A stretch of DNA of 45,822 nt, taken from the NCBI GenBank assembly GCA_963968595.1, contig CAXAHJ010000019.1, positions 1 to 45,822 on the forward strand, given 5' to 3'. Each line of letters opens with the position of its first letter. Position 1 is the first letter of the stretch. Under the pieces are notes generated by a model. That model saw only the letters and a list, made by a program, of their open reading frames with translations. It was not told the DNA's origin and searched no databases. A program made the position numbers and the translations under genes. This DNA is from GCA-2730975 sp937893275. GTDB taxonomy: Bacteria; Verrucomicrobiota; Verrucomicrobiia; Opitutales; Seribacteraceae. Below are positions 35,919 through 43,493 of this stretch, piece by piece.

Positions 35919-37063
35919 GCGAAGCCAAGAAGGTTGTTCTGCTGGGAGCCACTGGTTCCATCGGAGAAAGTGCCTTGCGAGTGCTTCGGGCTCATCCCCA
36001 CAGGTTGCAATTGGTCGGAATTTCGGCCCACTCGGATGCTCAAGGACTTTTTGCCATCGCCGAGGAATTCGGAGTCAAAGATCTCTGTCTTTCCGAAAAA
36101 GTTTCCGAAGTGCCACCAGCTCCGGGCAATGCCACACTGCGAAGAGGCCCTCGTGGCCTAGAAGAGTTGGCCGCTTTGCATGAAGCGGACATCACCTTGG
36201 TCGCTGTGGTAGGCTCGGCGGGTTTGCTCCCGACTCTGGCTGCCATTCAAGGTGGAAATGACGTAATTCTCGCAAACAAGGAAGCTCTTGTGGTCGGCGG
36301 AAAATTCGTCATGGAAGCGGCTCGAGAAGCAGGTGTCCGCATTTTACCTGCAGACAGCGAACACAACGCCGTGTTTCAATGCCTGCAAGGAGTGCCAGAA
36401 CACGATGTTGATCGAATCATACTGACTGCATCGGGTGGTCCATTTCGCGAATTCTCACTCGAACAGATGGCTTCGGTCACTTCCGAAGAAGCCCTTGCCC
36501 ACCCGAATTGGTCGATGGGACCGAAAATCACGGTAGATTCGGCAACCATGGCAAACAAGGGCTTGGAACTGATAGAGGCTCACTGGCTCTTCGGTTTACC
36601 GGCGGAACGACTCGACGTGGTCGTCCATCCCCCTAGCCTCGTGCATTCTCTCGTTCGCTTGGTGGATGGATGCGTATTGGCCCAACTTACCCCGCCGTCA
36701 ATGACCTTCGCTCTACAACATGCCCTGCTCTATCCAGATCGGGCATCAGGCGTGGACAAGTCACTCGACTTTTCCGAACCACTCGACCTTTCGTTCGCTC
36801 CTCCCGACCTGCAAAGATTTCCATGTCTTCGCCTTGCTCGCGAGGCGATGCAAACCGAAGGCATCGCCCCAACCGTATTCAACGCCGCCAACGAAATCGC
36901 AGTCGATGCTTTTTTACGGAATCGGATTGGCTTTCTCGACATTCCGGCAATAATAGAAGCCACTTTAAACGACACTCAACATAGAGACCCAAAAAACATA
37001 GAAGAAATTCTCTCCGCAGATTCGGAAGCCCGCAGACTGGCGATGGAAAAGCTTAGAGACTAA
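35915..37063 (+). CDS. dxr: 1-deoxy-D-xylulose-5-phosphate reductoisomerase
   Basis: Dxr makes 2-C-methyl-D-erythritol 4-phosphate, the first committed step of the non-mevalonate isoprenoid pathway. The 382-residue protein has the NADPH motif LLGATGSIGESALRV, ANKEALVVGG, the metal and substrate site ILPADSEHNAVFQ, SGGPFR, HPNWSMGPKITVDSATMANKGLE, and VVHPPSLVHSLV. The C-terminal FNAANEIAVDAFL is also typical. The usual HPQSIVHS reads HPPSLVHS. The start is a GTG overlapping the cdsA stop. Its product feeds IspG, encoded two genes downstream, and ultimately UppS. Confidence 0.96.
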   Translation: MSEAKKVVLLGATGSIGESALRVLRAHPHRLQLVGISAHSDAQGLFAIAEEFGVKDLCLSEKVSEVPPAPGNATLRRGPRGLEELAALHEADITLVAVVGSAGLLPTLAAIQGGNDVILANKEALVVGGKFVMEAAREAGVRILPADSEHNAVFQCLQGVPEHDVDRIILTASGGPFREFSLEQMASVTSEEALAHPNWSMGPKITVDSATMANKGLELIEAHWLFGLPAERLDVVVHPPSLVHSLVRLVDGCVLAQLTPPSMTFALQHALLYPDRASGVDKSLDFSEPLDLSFAPPDLQRFPCLRLAREAMQTEGIAPTVFNAANEIAVDAFLRNRIGFLDIPAIIEATLNDTQHRDPKNIEEILSADSEARRLAMEKLRD

Positions 37064-37087
37064 CTTCACGCACCACATCCTAAATTC

Positions 37088-38578
37088 GTGTCTTTACTAT
37101 ACGACATCAGCTTTATCTTCGTTGCCTTGCTCACCTTGGGGATAACCATCTTCATTCATGAACTCGGCCACTTTCTCGCAGCTAAGCGCAGGGGATTGGT
37201 GATCAAGCGTTTCTCCATCGGTTTTGGACCAAAAATCTTCGGATGGGAGCGTGATGGCGTAGAATACCGTCTATCCTTAATACCCTTCGGCGGATACGTA
37301 GCCCTCCCCCAGTTGGCGGATATGGGCCGACTGGAAGGAGCCGAGGAACAGATCTCGGAAAAAGAAAAGGATGGGGATGAGAACGATGAAGAGGAAGATG
37401 ACGACGAAGAGGAGGACGAGAACGATGACGAACACAAAATAGAACAATTCCCGAAGATCAGCTATGCCGACAAAATGATCGTTTCGGTCATGGGAGCCGT
37501 CTTCAACGTACTGTTCGCCTTCGTGCTCTCCTGCATACTCTGGTTTTTTGGTTATGACGTACCTTCTGCCCACCTCACCACCGAAATTGGTTATGTGGCA
37601 GAGGAAGTTGAACGCTGGAATCCATTGATTGACGAGGGTGAAACGGTTCGAGGCCCAGCAATGGTAGCGGGTTTGGTTCCCGGAGACAAAATCCTCGAAG
37701 TCGATAATGCTCAAGTTGAAGACTTCATGGACATCCAGAGCCGTATTGTCACAGGAAAGAAGACGCAGGAAGATGGTGAGCGTCTGGTCACCTTGCTCAT
37801 TGATCGGAACGGCACCTCAAAAAGCTTAGACATCCGACCGGAAGTGGTAAGCAGCGAAGAATTTCGCATTATCGGCATAGGACCTCGGGAAACTTTTTTC
37901 GTGGAAGAGCTTTCACCCGGGTTGCCCGGAGAAGCTGCCGGTCTTGAAAAAGGCGATATGCCAATCGCAATAGATGGACAAGAAATCTTGTCCTTCAGAT
38001 ACTTAATTAACTACCTCGACAAACTCGAAGAGAACGCCAGCGTTGCCTTCACCGTAAGTAAAGGTGGTGAGGACGGACCTAAGGAGACCTACACTCTCAC
38101 CCCGGCAGTAAAAGAGATCGAGCAGGGCGGCGAACTGGTCAAACGTACACTCATCGGTTTCCGACCCAAGCAAAAGATCGTGACCACCTATCCGAATCCC
38201 ATGCATCTCATTTACGGTCGAGTGAAGGAAATGTACCTCACCCTTTCGGGCCTAATCAGTCCAAGGTCCGATGTTAAACTTCGCAACATGAGTGGTCCCG
38301 TAGGTATCGTCAACCACCTGAGCATCTTCGCAAAGATCGGTTTCAAGAAGCTCTTGTGGTTCGTTGTCTTCATCAACGTAAACCTCGCCATTCTGAACCT
38401 ACTACCCATTCCCGTATTGGATGGAGGTCACATGCTCTTCGCCACCATAGAGAAACTGCGGGGGCAACCTCTGCCATTGGCTTTTCTGGAACGGTCGCAA
38501 ATCTTATTCGTAGCACTGCTATTCTCGTTCATGCTGTACGTCACCTTCTTCGACCTGCAGCGGTTATTCCCCTTCTGA
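37088..38578 (+). CDS. rseP: RseP-type site-2 zinc metalloprotease with an acidic insertion
   Basis: An inner-membrane intramembrane protease of 496 residues, likely processing anti-sigma factors or remnant signal peptides. The zinc motif H24-E25-L-G-H28 lies in the first membrane helix (TIFIHELGHFLAAK), and the third ligand is in NLLPIPVLDGGHM. Two PDZ domains lie between (about 190-290 and 290-350). After the conserved RLSLIPFGGYVALP, an extra run of mostly D/E residues (about 92-118, KEKDGDENDEEEDDDEEEDE) interrupts the cytoplasmic loop. The start is a GTG 24 bases after dxr. The rest of the chain is typical, with four membrane segments expected. Confidence 0.93.
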   Translation: MSLLYDISFIFVALLTLGITIFIHELGHFLAAKRRGLVIKRFSIGFGPKIFGWERDGVEYRLSLIPFGGYVALPQLADMGRLEGAEEQISEKEKDGDENDEEEDDDEEEDENDDEHKIEQFPKISYADKMIVSVMGAVFNVLFAFVLSCILWFFGYDVPSAHLTTEIGYVAEEVERWNPLIDEGETVRGPAMVAGLVPGDKILEVDNAQVEDFMDIQSRIVTGKKTQEDGERLVTLLIDRNGTSKSLDIRPEVVSSEEFRIIGIGPRETFFVEELSPGLPGEAAGLEKGDMPIAIDGQEILSFRYLINYLDKLEENASVAFTVSKGGEDGPKETYTLTPAVKEIEQGGELVKRTLIGFRPKQKIVTTYPNPMHLIYGRVKEMYLTLSGLISPRSDVKLRNMSGPVGIVNHLSIFAKIGFKKLLWFVVFINVNLAILNLLPIPVLDGGHMLFATIEKLRGQPLPLAFLERSQILFVALLFSFMLYVTFFDLQRLFPF

Positions 38579-38591
38579 ACGATTCGGGACG

Positions 38592-40625
38592 ATGCCGTCC
38601 TCCTCATACTGCTTGTCTCGAGTTCGTACCCTTCGAAGAACGACTCGTGAAGTAAAGGTAGGTTCGATCGGCGTGGGGGGTGACAACCCGATTCGCATAC
38701 AGTCGATGACCACGACCGAAACTCTCGATGTGGAAGCCACTTCACGCCAAACCATAGAACTTGCAGAAGCAGGTTGCGAGATCGTCCGAATTACCGCTCA
38801 GAACGTACGGGCCGCAGAGGCTCTCGCAGCAATCGCTAAAAAGGTACGTGGCGACGGGTTTAACGTTCCCCTCGTCGCCGACATTCATTTCCTTCCTCAA
38901 GCTGCGATGGAGGCAGCCAAGCATGTGGAAAAGGTTCGAGTAAATCCAGGCAACTACGCCGACCGTAAAAAATTCGCCGTACGCGAATACTCCGACCTCG
39001 AATACGAAGAAGAACTCGAGCGCCTGCACGCTGCCTTTTCGCCACTCGTGCTACGATGCAAGGAACTGGGGCGAGCTATGCGCATCGGCACAAATCACGG
39101 TTCCCTTTCGGATCGTATTCTAAATCGATTCGGAGACACTCCGCGAGGCATGGCCGAATCCGCTCTAGAGTTCATTAGGATCGCAGAGTCGCACGATTAC
39201 CGGGAAATCATCCTGTCGATGAAGGCAAGCAATCCGAAAGTGATGATCGAGGCTTATAGGCTTGTCGTGGCTCTCATGAACGATGAAAGCATGGAGTATC
39301 CCCTCCACCTTGGCGTAACCGAAGCCGGGGATGGAGAGGACGCCCGAATCAAGAGTGCCGCTGGAATCGGATCCTTGTTGCTAGATGGTCTCGGCGACAC
39401 CATCCGAGTATCGCTTACCGAAGACCCGGCACATGAGATACCGGTCGCCCAAGATCTCGCGGCAAGAACCGAGACGCTTTGGCAACGAGCAAAAAACAAA
39501 ACCGACGCACAACCCGACGAAGGAATAGACCCCTTTGAGTTCAGACGTAGAGAATGTACCGACTTGACCTTTGGCCCAAGCTGCAAAGTGGGCCCGAAAG
39601 AACCGCCTCGCGTGATTGTTCCGGCAGGTCGCCCCCTTGAGGAGTTTCGAGATATCGTTTCCGACCTGTCAAAAGCCCAAGCCGCAAACAAGGATGCACC
39701 GATCGAAGGCTTGCTCTTGAGTCTCAAGTACGAGAAAGATTTATCCCACTTGGAGACTTTAAGGGAAACCCTTGTTGGCTCCCTACCCTTTCTCGTAGTC
39801 GAATACCGACCTGACGAACAGTTTGACCTGCCGCCCAGAGCTTCCGACCGAGGTTCACCGAACATCCTTGTCCTTCGCTCCTTCGCTCCCAGTCAAGCCG
39901 AGGATCTTCATATGTTTCTTACTGAAACAGAAAACGCAGGCCATACATCCGCCCTTGCATTGGAACCGACCGAGCTCAACAGCTCACTGGGCGAAGTCCT
40001 TACAGCCCATCAAGGCTCCGCTCCAATAATCACCTTGTCGAAAACCTCCACGTGCGCGCATCCGGTAGCAGCCTACAGGGCGCTTGCCGCCTACCTTCGA
40101 CAACACAACCTGCCCTTCCCTATCTGGATAAGATCAAGTGACGAAGCGCGCATCCATCCTAATGAAGGTTTCTTTTCTTCCCGACTCCTCGATTCCGCAA
40201 TCCTGACGGGTTCTCTACTTTGCGACGGGATCGGTGACCTCCTCTCGGTCGAGAATGCCCCTGATCCGGATCGAGCTCGAGCTCTCGCCTACAACCTCCT
40301 TCAAGGAGCACGGGCAAGAATCTCAAAAACCGAGTTCGTGGCTTGCCCAAGTTGTGGTCGTACCCTCTTTGACCTTCAGTCCACCACCCAACGCGTAAAG
40401 GAAAGCACCTCACACTTAAAGGGGGTCACCATCGCCGTGATGGGTTGCATCGTTAACGGGCCCGGAGAAATGGCAGATGCCGACTTCGGATACGTGGGCA
40501 CCGCCCCTGGCAAGATCGATCTTTACGTCGGTAAAAATCGTGTAAAATCGGCCATCCCGGAAAAGGAAGCCGTTGACCGACTGGTCCGTCTCATTAAAGA
40601 AGAAGGTAAATGGATCGAACCGTAA
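38592..40625 (+). CDS. ispG: 4-hydroxy-3-methylbut-2-enyl-diphosphate synthase, large form (IspG/GcpE)
   Basis: IspG reduces methylerythritol cyclodiphosphate to HMBPP, the penultimate MEP-pathway step. The N-terminal TIM-barrel part (VKVGSIGVGGDNPIRIQSMTTT, ADIHFLPQAAM, RVNPGNYADRKKF, GTNHGSLSDRI) is followed by a large inserted domain (about 300-570). The C-terminal iron-sulfur domain has C585 and C588 (CPSCGRTLFDL), C619 and E626 (GCIVNGPGEMADADFGYVG). Length 677 marks the large plant/Chlamydia/Bacteroidetes-type form, against about 370 in E. coli. The inserted A* domain keeps little obvious catalytic sequence. It begins 13 bases after rseP and its end overlaps the next gene by 16 bases. 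Confidence 0.95.
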   Translation: MPSSSYCLSRVRTLRRTTREVKVGSIGVGGDNPIRIQSMTTTETLDVEATSRQTIELAEAGCEIVRITAQNVRAAEALAAIAKKVRGDGFNVPLVADIHFLPQAAMEAAKHVEKVRVNPGNYADRKKFAVREYSDLEYEEELERLHAAFSPLVLRCKELGRAMRIGTNHGSLSDRILNRFGDTPRGMAESALEFIRIAESHDYREIILSMKASNPKVMIEAYRLVVALMNDESMEYPLHLGVTEAGDGEDARIKSAAGIGSLLLDGLGDTIRVSLTEDPAHEIPVAQDLAARTETLWQRAKNKTDAQPDEGIDPFEFRRRECTDLTFGPSCKVGPKEPPRVIVPAGRPLEEFRDIVSDLSKAQAANKDAPIEGLLLSLKYEKDLSHLETLRETLVGSLPFLVVEYRPDEQFDLPPRASDRGSPNILVLRSFAPSQAEDLHMFLTETENAGHTSALALEPTELNSSLGEVLTAHQGSAPIITLSKTSTCAHPVAAYRALAAYLRQHNLPFPIWIRSSDEARIHPNEGFFSSRLLDSAILTGSLLCDGIGDLLSVENAPDPDRARALAYNLLQGARARISKTEFVACPSCGRTLFDLQSTTQRVKESTSHLKGVTIAVMGCIVNGPGEMADADFGYVGTAPGKIDLYVGKNRVKSAIPEKEAVDRLVRLIKEEGKWIEP

Positions 40626-41449
40626 TCCCAACCGAGCATCCGCTCGACCTCAGTCACGCCGAGGAATCTCTGCGATCCCGCATACTAGCAGGACAGAAAG
40701 CCGTTCTCGATCAAGTAGGCTATTTTCGGGAAAACTTCGGGAAAGCCGAAAGTCGATGGAAAGGAGACGGAACACGAGTAACCGTGGTGGACGAAACAAT
40801 CTCCCGCGAGATATTCACGAACCTCACGAAAGACTTCCCAGAAGACGACTTTTGCTCCGAAGAAAACGACAGCGACTCCGTACTCAGAGACCTCCACGCC
40901 GAATTCGCTTGGGTGCTCGACCCCGTGGACGGGACAAACAACTACGCAGTCGGCATTCCCGAATGTGGCATTTCCCTCGGTCTCCTTCACGAAGGCATGC
41001 CCATCTACGGATTCATCTACGACAACGGACGAGACCTACTCCTTCAAGGTGGTCCTAGCTTCGGAGCAGTCGAGGGCGACAGTCCCATAACGGCAGCCAC
41101 CGATCTCGTAAACGAAAAGCTCACTTTCTGTATGCACTTCCCCATTCCCTCTAAGGCCCAAGAGAAACTCCAAGAAGCGCTCACTATCTGGCGCATACGT
41201 TGTCCTGGGTCAGCAGCCGTTGGCCTTGCCAATGTCGCCGCAGGCCGACTTGACGGTTGCATCGAATACAGATCCAAGCCGTGGGATTGTGCCGCCGGCC
41301 ATCCTATTTGCCGTGGAGCCGGCGCAGAATTCCATTTCCTGGAAGAAGCCTGCTTTCCGATGAAAAGCTTTTCCACAAGCATGCCGTCTTTTCCTTTTCG
41401 AGTTGGTTCTCAGCTTTTTCTCGATGAAACGGCCAAGGCACTGGCCTAA
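40610..41449 (+). CDS. Inositol monophosphatase-family phosphatase
   Basis: A 279-residue magnesium-dependent sugar/nucleotide phosphatase. It has E84/E85 in CSEEND, the family signature D104-P-V-D107-G-T in WVLDPVDGTNNYAVG, and the C-terminal W-D226 motif in SKPWDCAAGHPICRGAG. These are the usual metal-binding and catalytic positions. Family members act on inositol-1-phosphate, 3'-phosphoadenosine 5'-phosphate, fructose-1,6-bisphosphate or histidinol phosphate; which one cannot be told here. The ATG lies within the ispG end, and AAGAAGG at 40599-40605 is one of the few good ribosome sites in the window. It ends 7 bases from the convergent pbpC stop. Confidence 0.88.
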   Translation: MDRTVIPTEHPLDLSHAEESLRSRILAGQKAVLDQVGYFRENFGKAESRWKGDGTRVTVVDETISREIFTNLTKDFPEDDFCSEENDSDSVLRDLHAEFAWVLDPVDGTNNYAVGIPECGISLGLLHEGMPIYGFIYDNGRDLLLQGGPSFGAVEGDSPITAATDLVNEKLTFCMHFPIPSKAQEKLQEALTIWRIRCPGSAAVGLANVAAGRLDGCIEYRSKPWDCAAGHPICRGAGAEFHFLEEACFPMKSFSTSMPSFPFRVGSQLFLDETAKALA

Positions 41450-41456
41450 GAGACTA

Positions 41457-43493
41457 CTAACGCACCTCGAAACGGGAACGGGCGAATGCCCCCATTGGGG
41501 TGAGGCAAAGCAGTTCGTGACGTCCAATGCCCACCGCAGTACGCCGGACTTCAGCCCCGGCAAGGGGTCGTCCGTTGAGAAACCATAGCAACTCACCATC
41601 TAGATTGGCCTTCGGGCGAACCTCCAATAATTCGTCTATTTTACGGTAAACGGCTCCGGGTTCGGGAGACAGGATGGCAAGCTTCAAATCTTCTGCGGAC
41701 AAAGGAATCGGTCGGGCAACTGTCCACGGGGTGGGCTTTTCGGGAGCCTCTGTCATCCGAACTTGTGAAAGATCGAAGATGCGGGCGAGGACCGGTTCGG
41801 CAACTTTGGCCCCCACGAAGGCTTCATCGCCCATCCCTGAAAGTCTTCCGACCCACACGCCAACGGCATACTTACCGTTGTGACCGACCGCCCAAGCATC
41901 CCGCCTGCCGGAAGACGTACCCGTCTTACGCATGAACCACGGAGTCGATTGCGGGGAAAGATGCTCAAACTCGGTCGAAGGGAAACGCCAAGAAGACAAT
42001 TCATGCCCTAACCAAGCACACACGTCCGCATCTAGAATTCGAGCATCCACAACAGGTTCATCAATGAATGTACGTATGTTTCGGCGAATACCGGCCCGGC
42101 CCAATGTAGCGTAAGCGTTGGTAAGATCGAGTAAACGGGTCTCCACCGCACCCAGCACGAAGGCAAGACCTCCACGACCAACGGGGTCACCCCGAAAACG
42201 CACACCGCAACCCTCCGCCAAGCCCGCTGCCTTGACCGCGCCCACTTCCCGAGCAACTTGAAGCGCAGGCAGATTGAGGGACCACCGCAAGGCGTCCCCC
42301 GCAGACACTTCTCCGGAGAAGGTTCGGTCAAAATTCTCGGGAGTCCAGCCGGCAAAACTTACGGGTGCGTCAGAAAGAATTGTCTCGCCATCCAAACGCC
42401 GATCGGCGGCAGCAGTAGCGAAAACGAAAGGCTTAAGAGCTGAACCGGGTGAACGCCATGCCATCGCAGCATTGACCTGACCACCATGCGGATCTTCAAA
42501 GTCCACGCCTCCGAGCATCGCAATCAGACCCCCGCTTTCCACTTCGATTACGACAGCAGCAACTTCGGATGCAGTCGGCAAATGCTTCACATGTTCCCTT
42601 GCAATCCGTTCTATTTCCAACTGCAGCTCGAGATCGAAATAGGTTTTGCCGCCGGAAGGCCTTCGATGCAAAGCTTCCATCACGAAGTGACGACTTTGCC
42701 CGCCCGTCAATGGGCGAGGTTCAAGCTGAATAGTTTCACTCATAGCTTCTTGGGCAACATCGCGAGAAATCATTCCTTCCAAACACATCCGATCCAGCAC
42801 CTTGTCCCGTCGCCTTTTGGCGGTTCCGGGATAACGATCGGGGCGCAGGCGAGAAGGAGATTGAGGGATACCTGCCAAAAGAGCAGCCTCGGACAGCGAG
42901 AGTTCCTTGGCCGACTTGCCAAAGTATCGTCGCGATGCCGCTTCCACTCCATTTAGGTTTCCACCATAGGGGGCTAGGTTCAGGTACGCCTGAAGAATTT
43001 CGTCTTTCGACAGGTTTTCCTTCAACCGCCATGCTCGGGCCGCTTCGGAAAGCTTCACTTCGAAAGTTCGGGGTCTGGGTTCCAGCATACGGCACAACTG
43101 CATATCCAACGTGCTTGCCCCCGAGACGACGTCCAAAGCAAATATGTTTTGAAAGGAGGCTCGAGCAACGGACACAAAATCCACCCCGGAATGAGAGCGA
43201 AAGCGTTCGTCTTCTACCGCAATTGTAGCGCGCTTCAGCCAAGGGGACATTTGCGAAAGAGAAATGGGCAAACGCCATTGTTCTTCATCGGTCAAGGTTC
43301 GCGTGAGGACGCGATTATGCCGGTCCAGCAGAACACCGCTTTCGGGCAAGGCTTCCAATCGTTCGACAGGAAAAGGGTTGATCGAAAGAAGCCAGTTCAG
43401 GGCGAAATAGATTCCCACGCCCATTCCGGCGAAGGTCAGAAGAATCCGCCCGCGATATCGCCTAAGCCACTCGCTTAAGCAGGACACTTTCAT
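41457..43493 (-). CDS. pbpC: Penicillin-binding protein 1C (bifunctional glycosyltransferase/transpeptidase)
   Basis: A 678-residue peptidoglycan synthase anchored by one N-terminal membrane segment (about 17-37). The GT51 glycosyltransferase domain has E94 (AVEDERFRSHSG), GASTLDMQLCRML and SEAALLAGIPQSPSRLRP. The transpeptidase has S351-A-L-K354, S405-L-N, and K523-T-G-T. A short C-terminal beta domain (about 590-678, penicillin-binding-protein 1C type) ends the chain. It is translationally coupled to the alpha-2-macroglobulin upstream by a four-base ATGA overlap. In bacteria this partnership is thought to pair cell-wall repair with periplasmic protease trapping. Confidence 0.95.
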   Translation of the reverse strand: MKVSCLSEWLRRYRGRILLTFAGMGVGIYFALNWLLSINPFPVERLEALPESGVLLDRHNRVLTRTLTDEEQWRLPISLSQMSPWLKRATIAVEDERFRSHSGVDFVSVARASFQNIFALDVVSGASTLDMQLCRMLEPRPRTFEVKLSEAARAWRLKENLSKDEILQAYLNLAPYGGNLNGVEAASRRYFGKSAKELSLSEAALLAGIPQSPSRLRPDRYPGTAKRRRDKVLDRMCLEGMISRDVAQEAMSETIQLEPRPLTGGQSRHFVMEALHRRPSGGKTYFDLELQLEIERIAREHVKHLPTASEVAAVVIEVESGGLIAMLGGVDFEDPHGGQVNAAMAWRSPGSALKPFVFATAAADRRLDGETILSDAPVSFAGWTPENFDRTFSGEVSAGDALRWSLNLPALQVAREVGAVKAAGLAEGCGVRFRGDPVGRGGLAFVLGAVETRLLDLTNAYATLGRAGIRRNIRTFIDEPVVDARILDADVCAWLGHELSSWRFPSTEFEHLSPQSTPWFMRKTGTSSGRRDAWAVGHNGKYAVGVWVGRLSGMGDEAFVGAKVAEPVLARIFDLSQVRMTEAPEKPTPWTVARPIPLSAEDLKLAILSPEPGAVYRKIDELLEVRPKANLDGELLWFLNGRPLAGAEVRRTAVGIGRHELLCLTPMGAFARSRFEVR

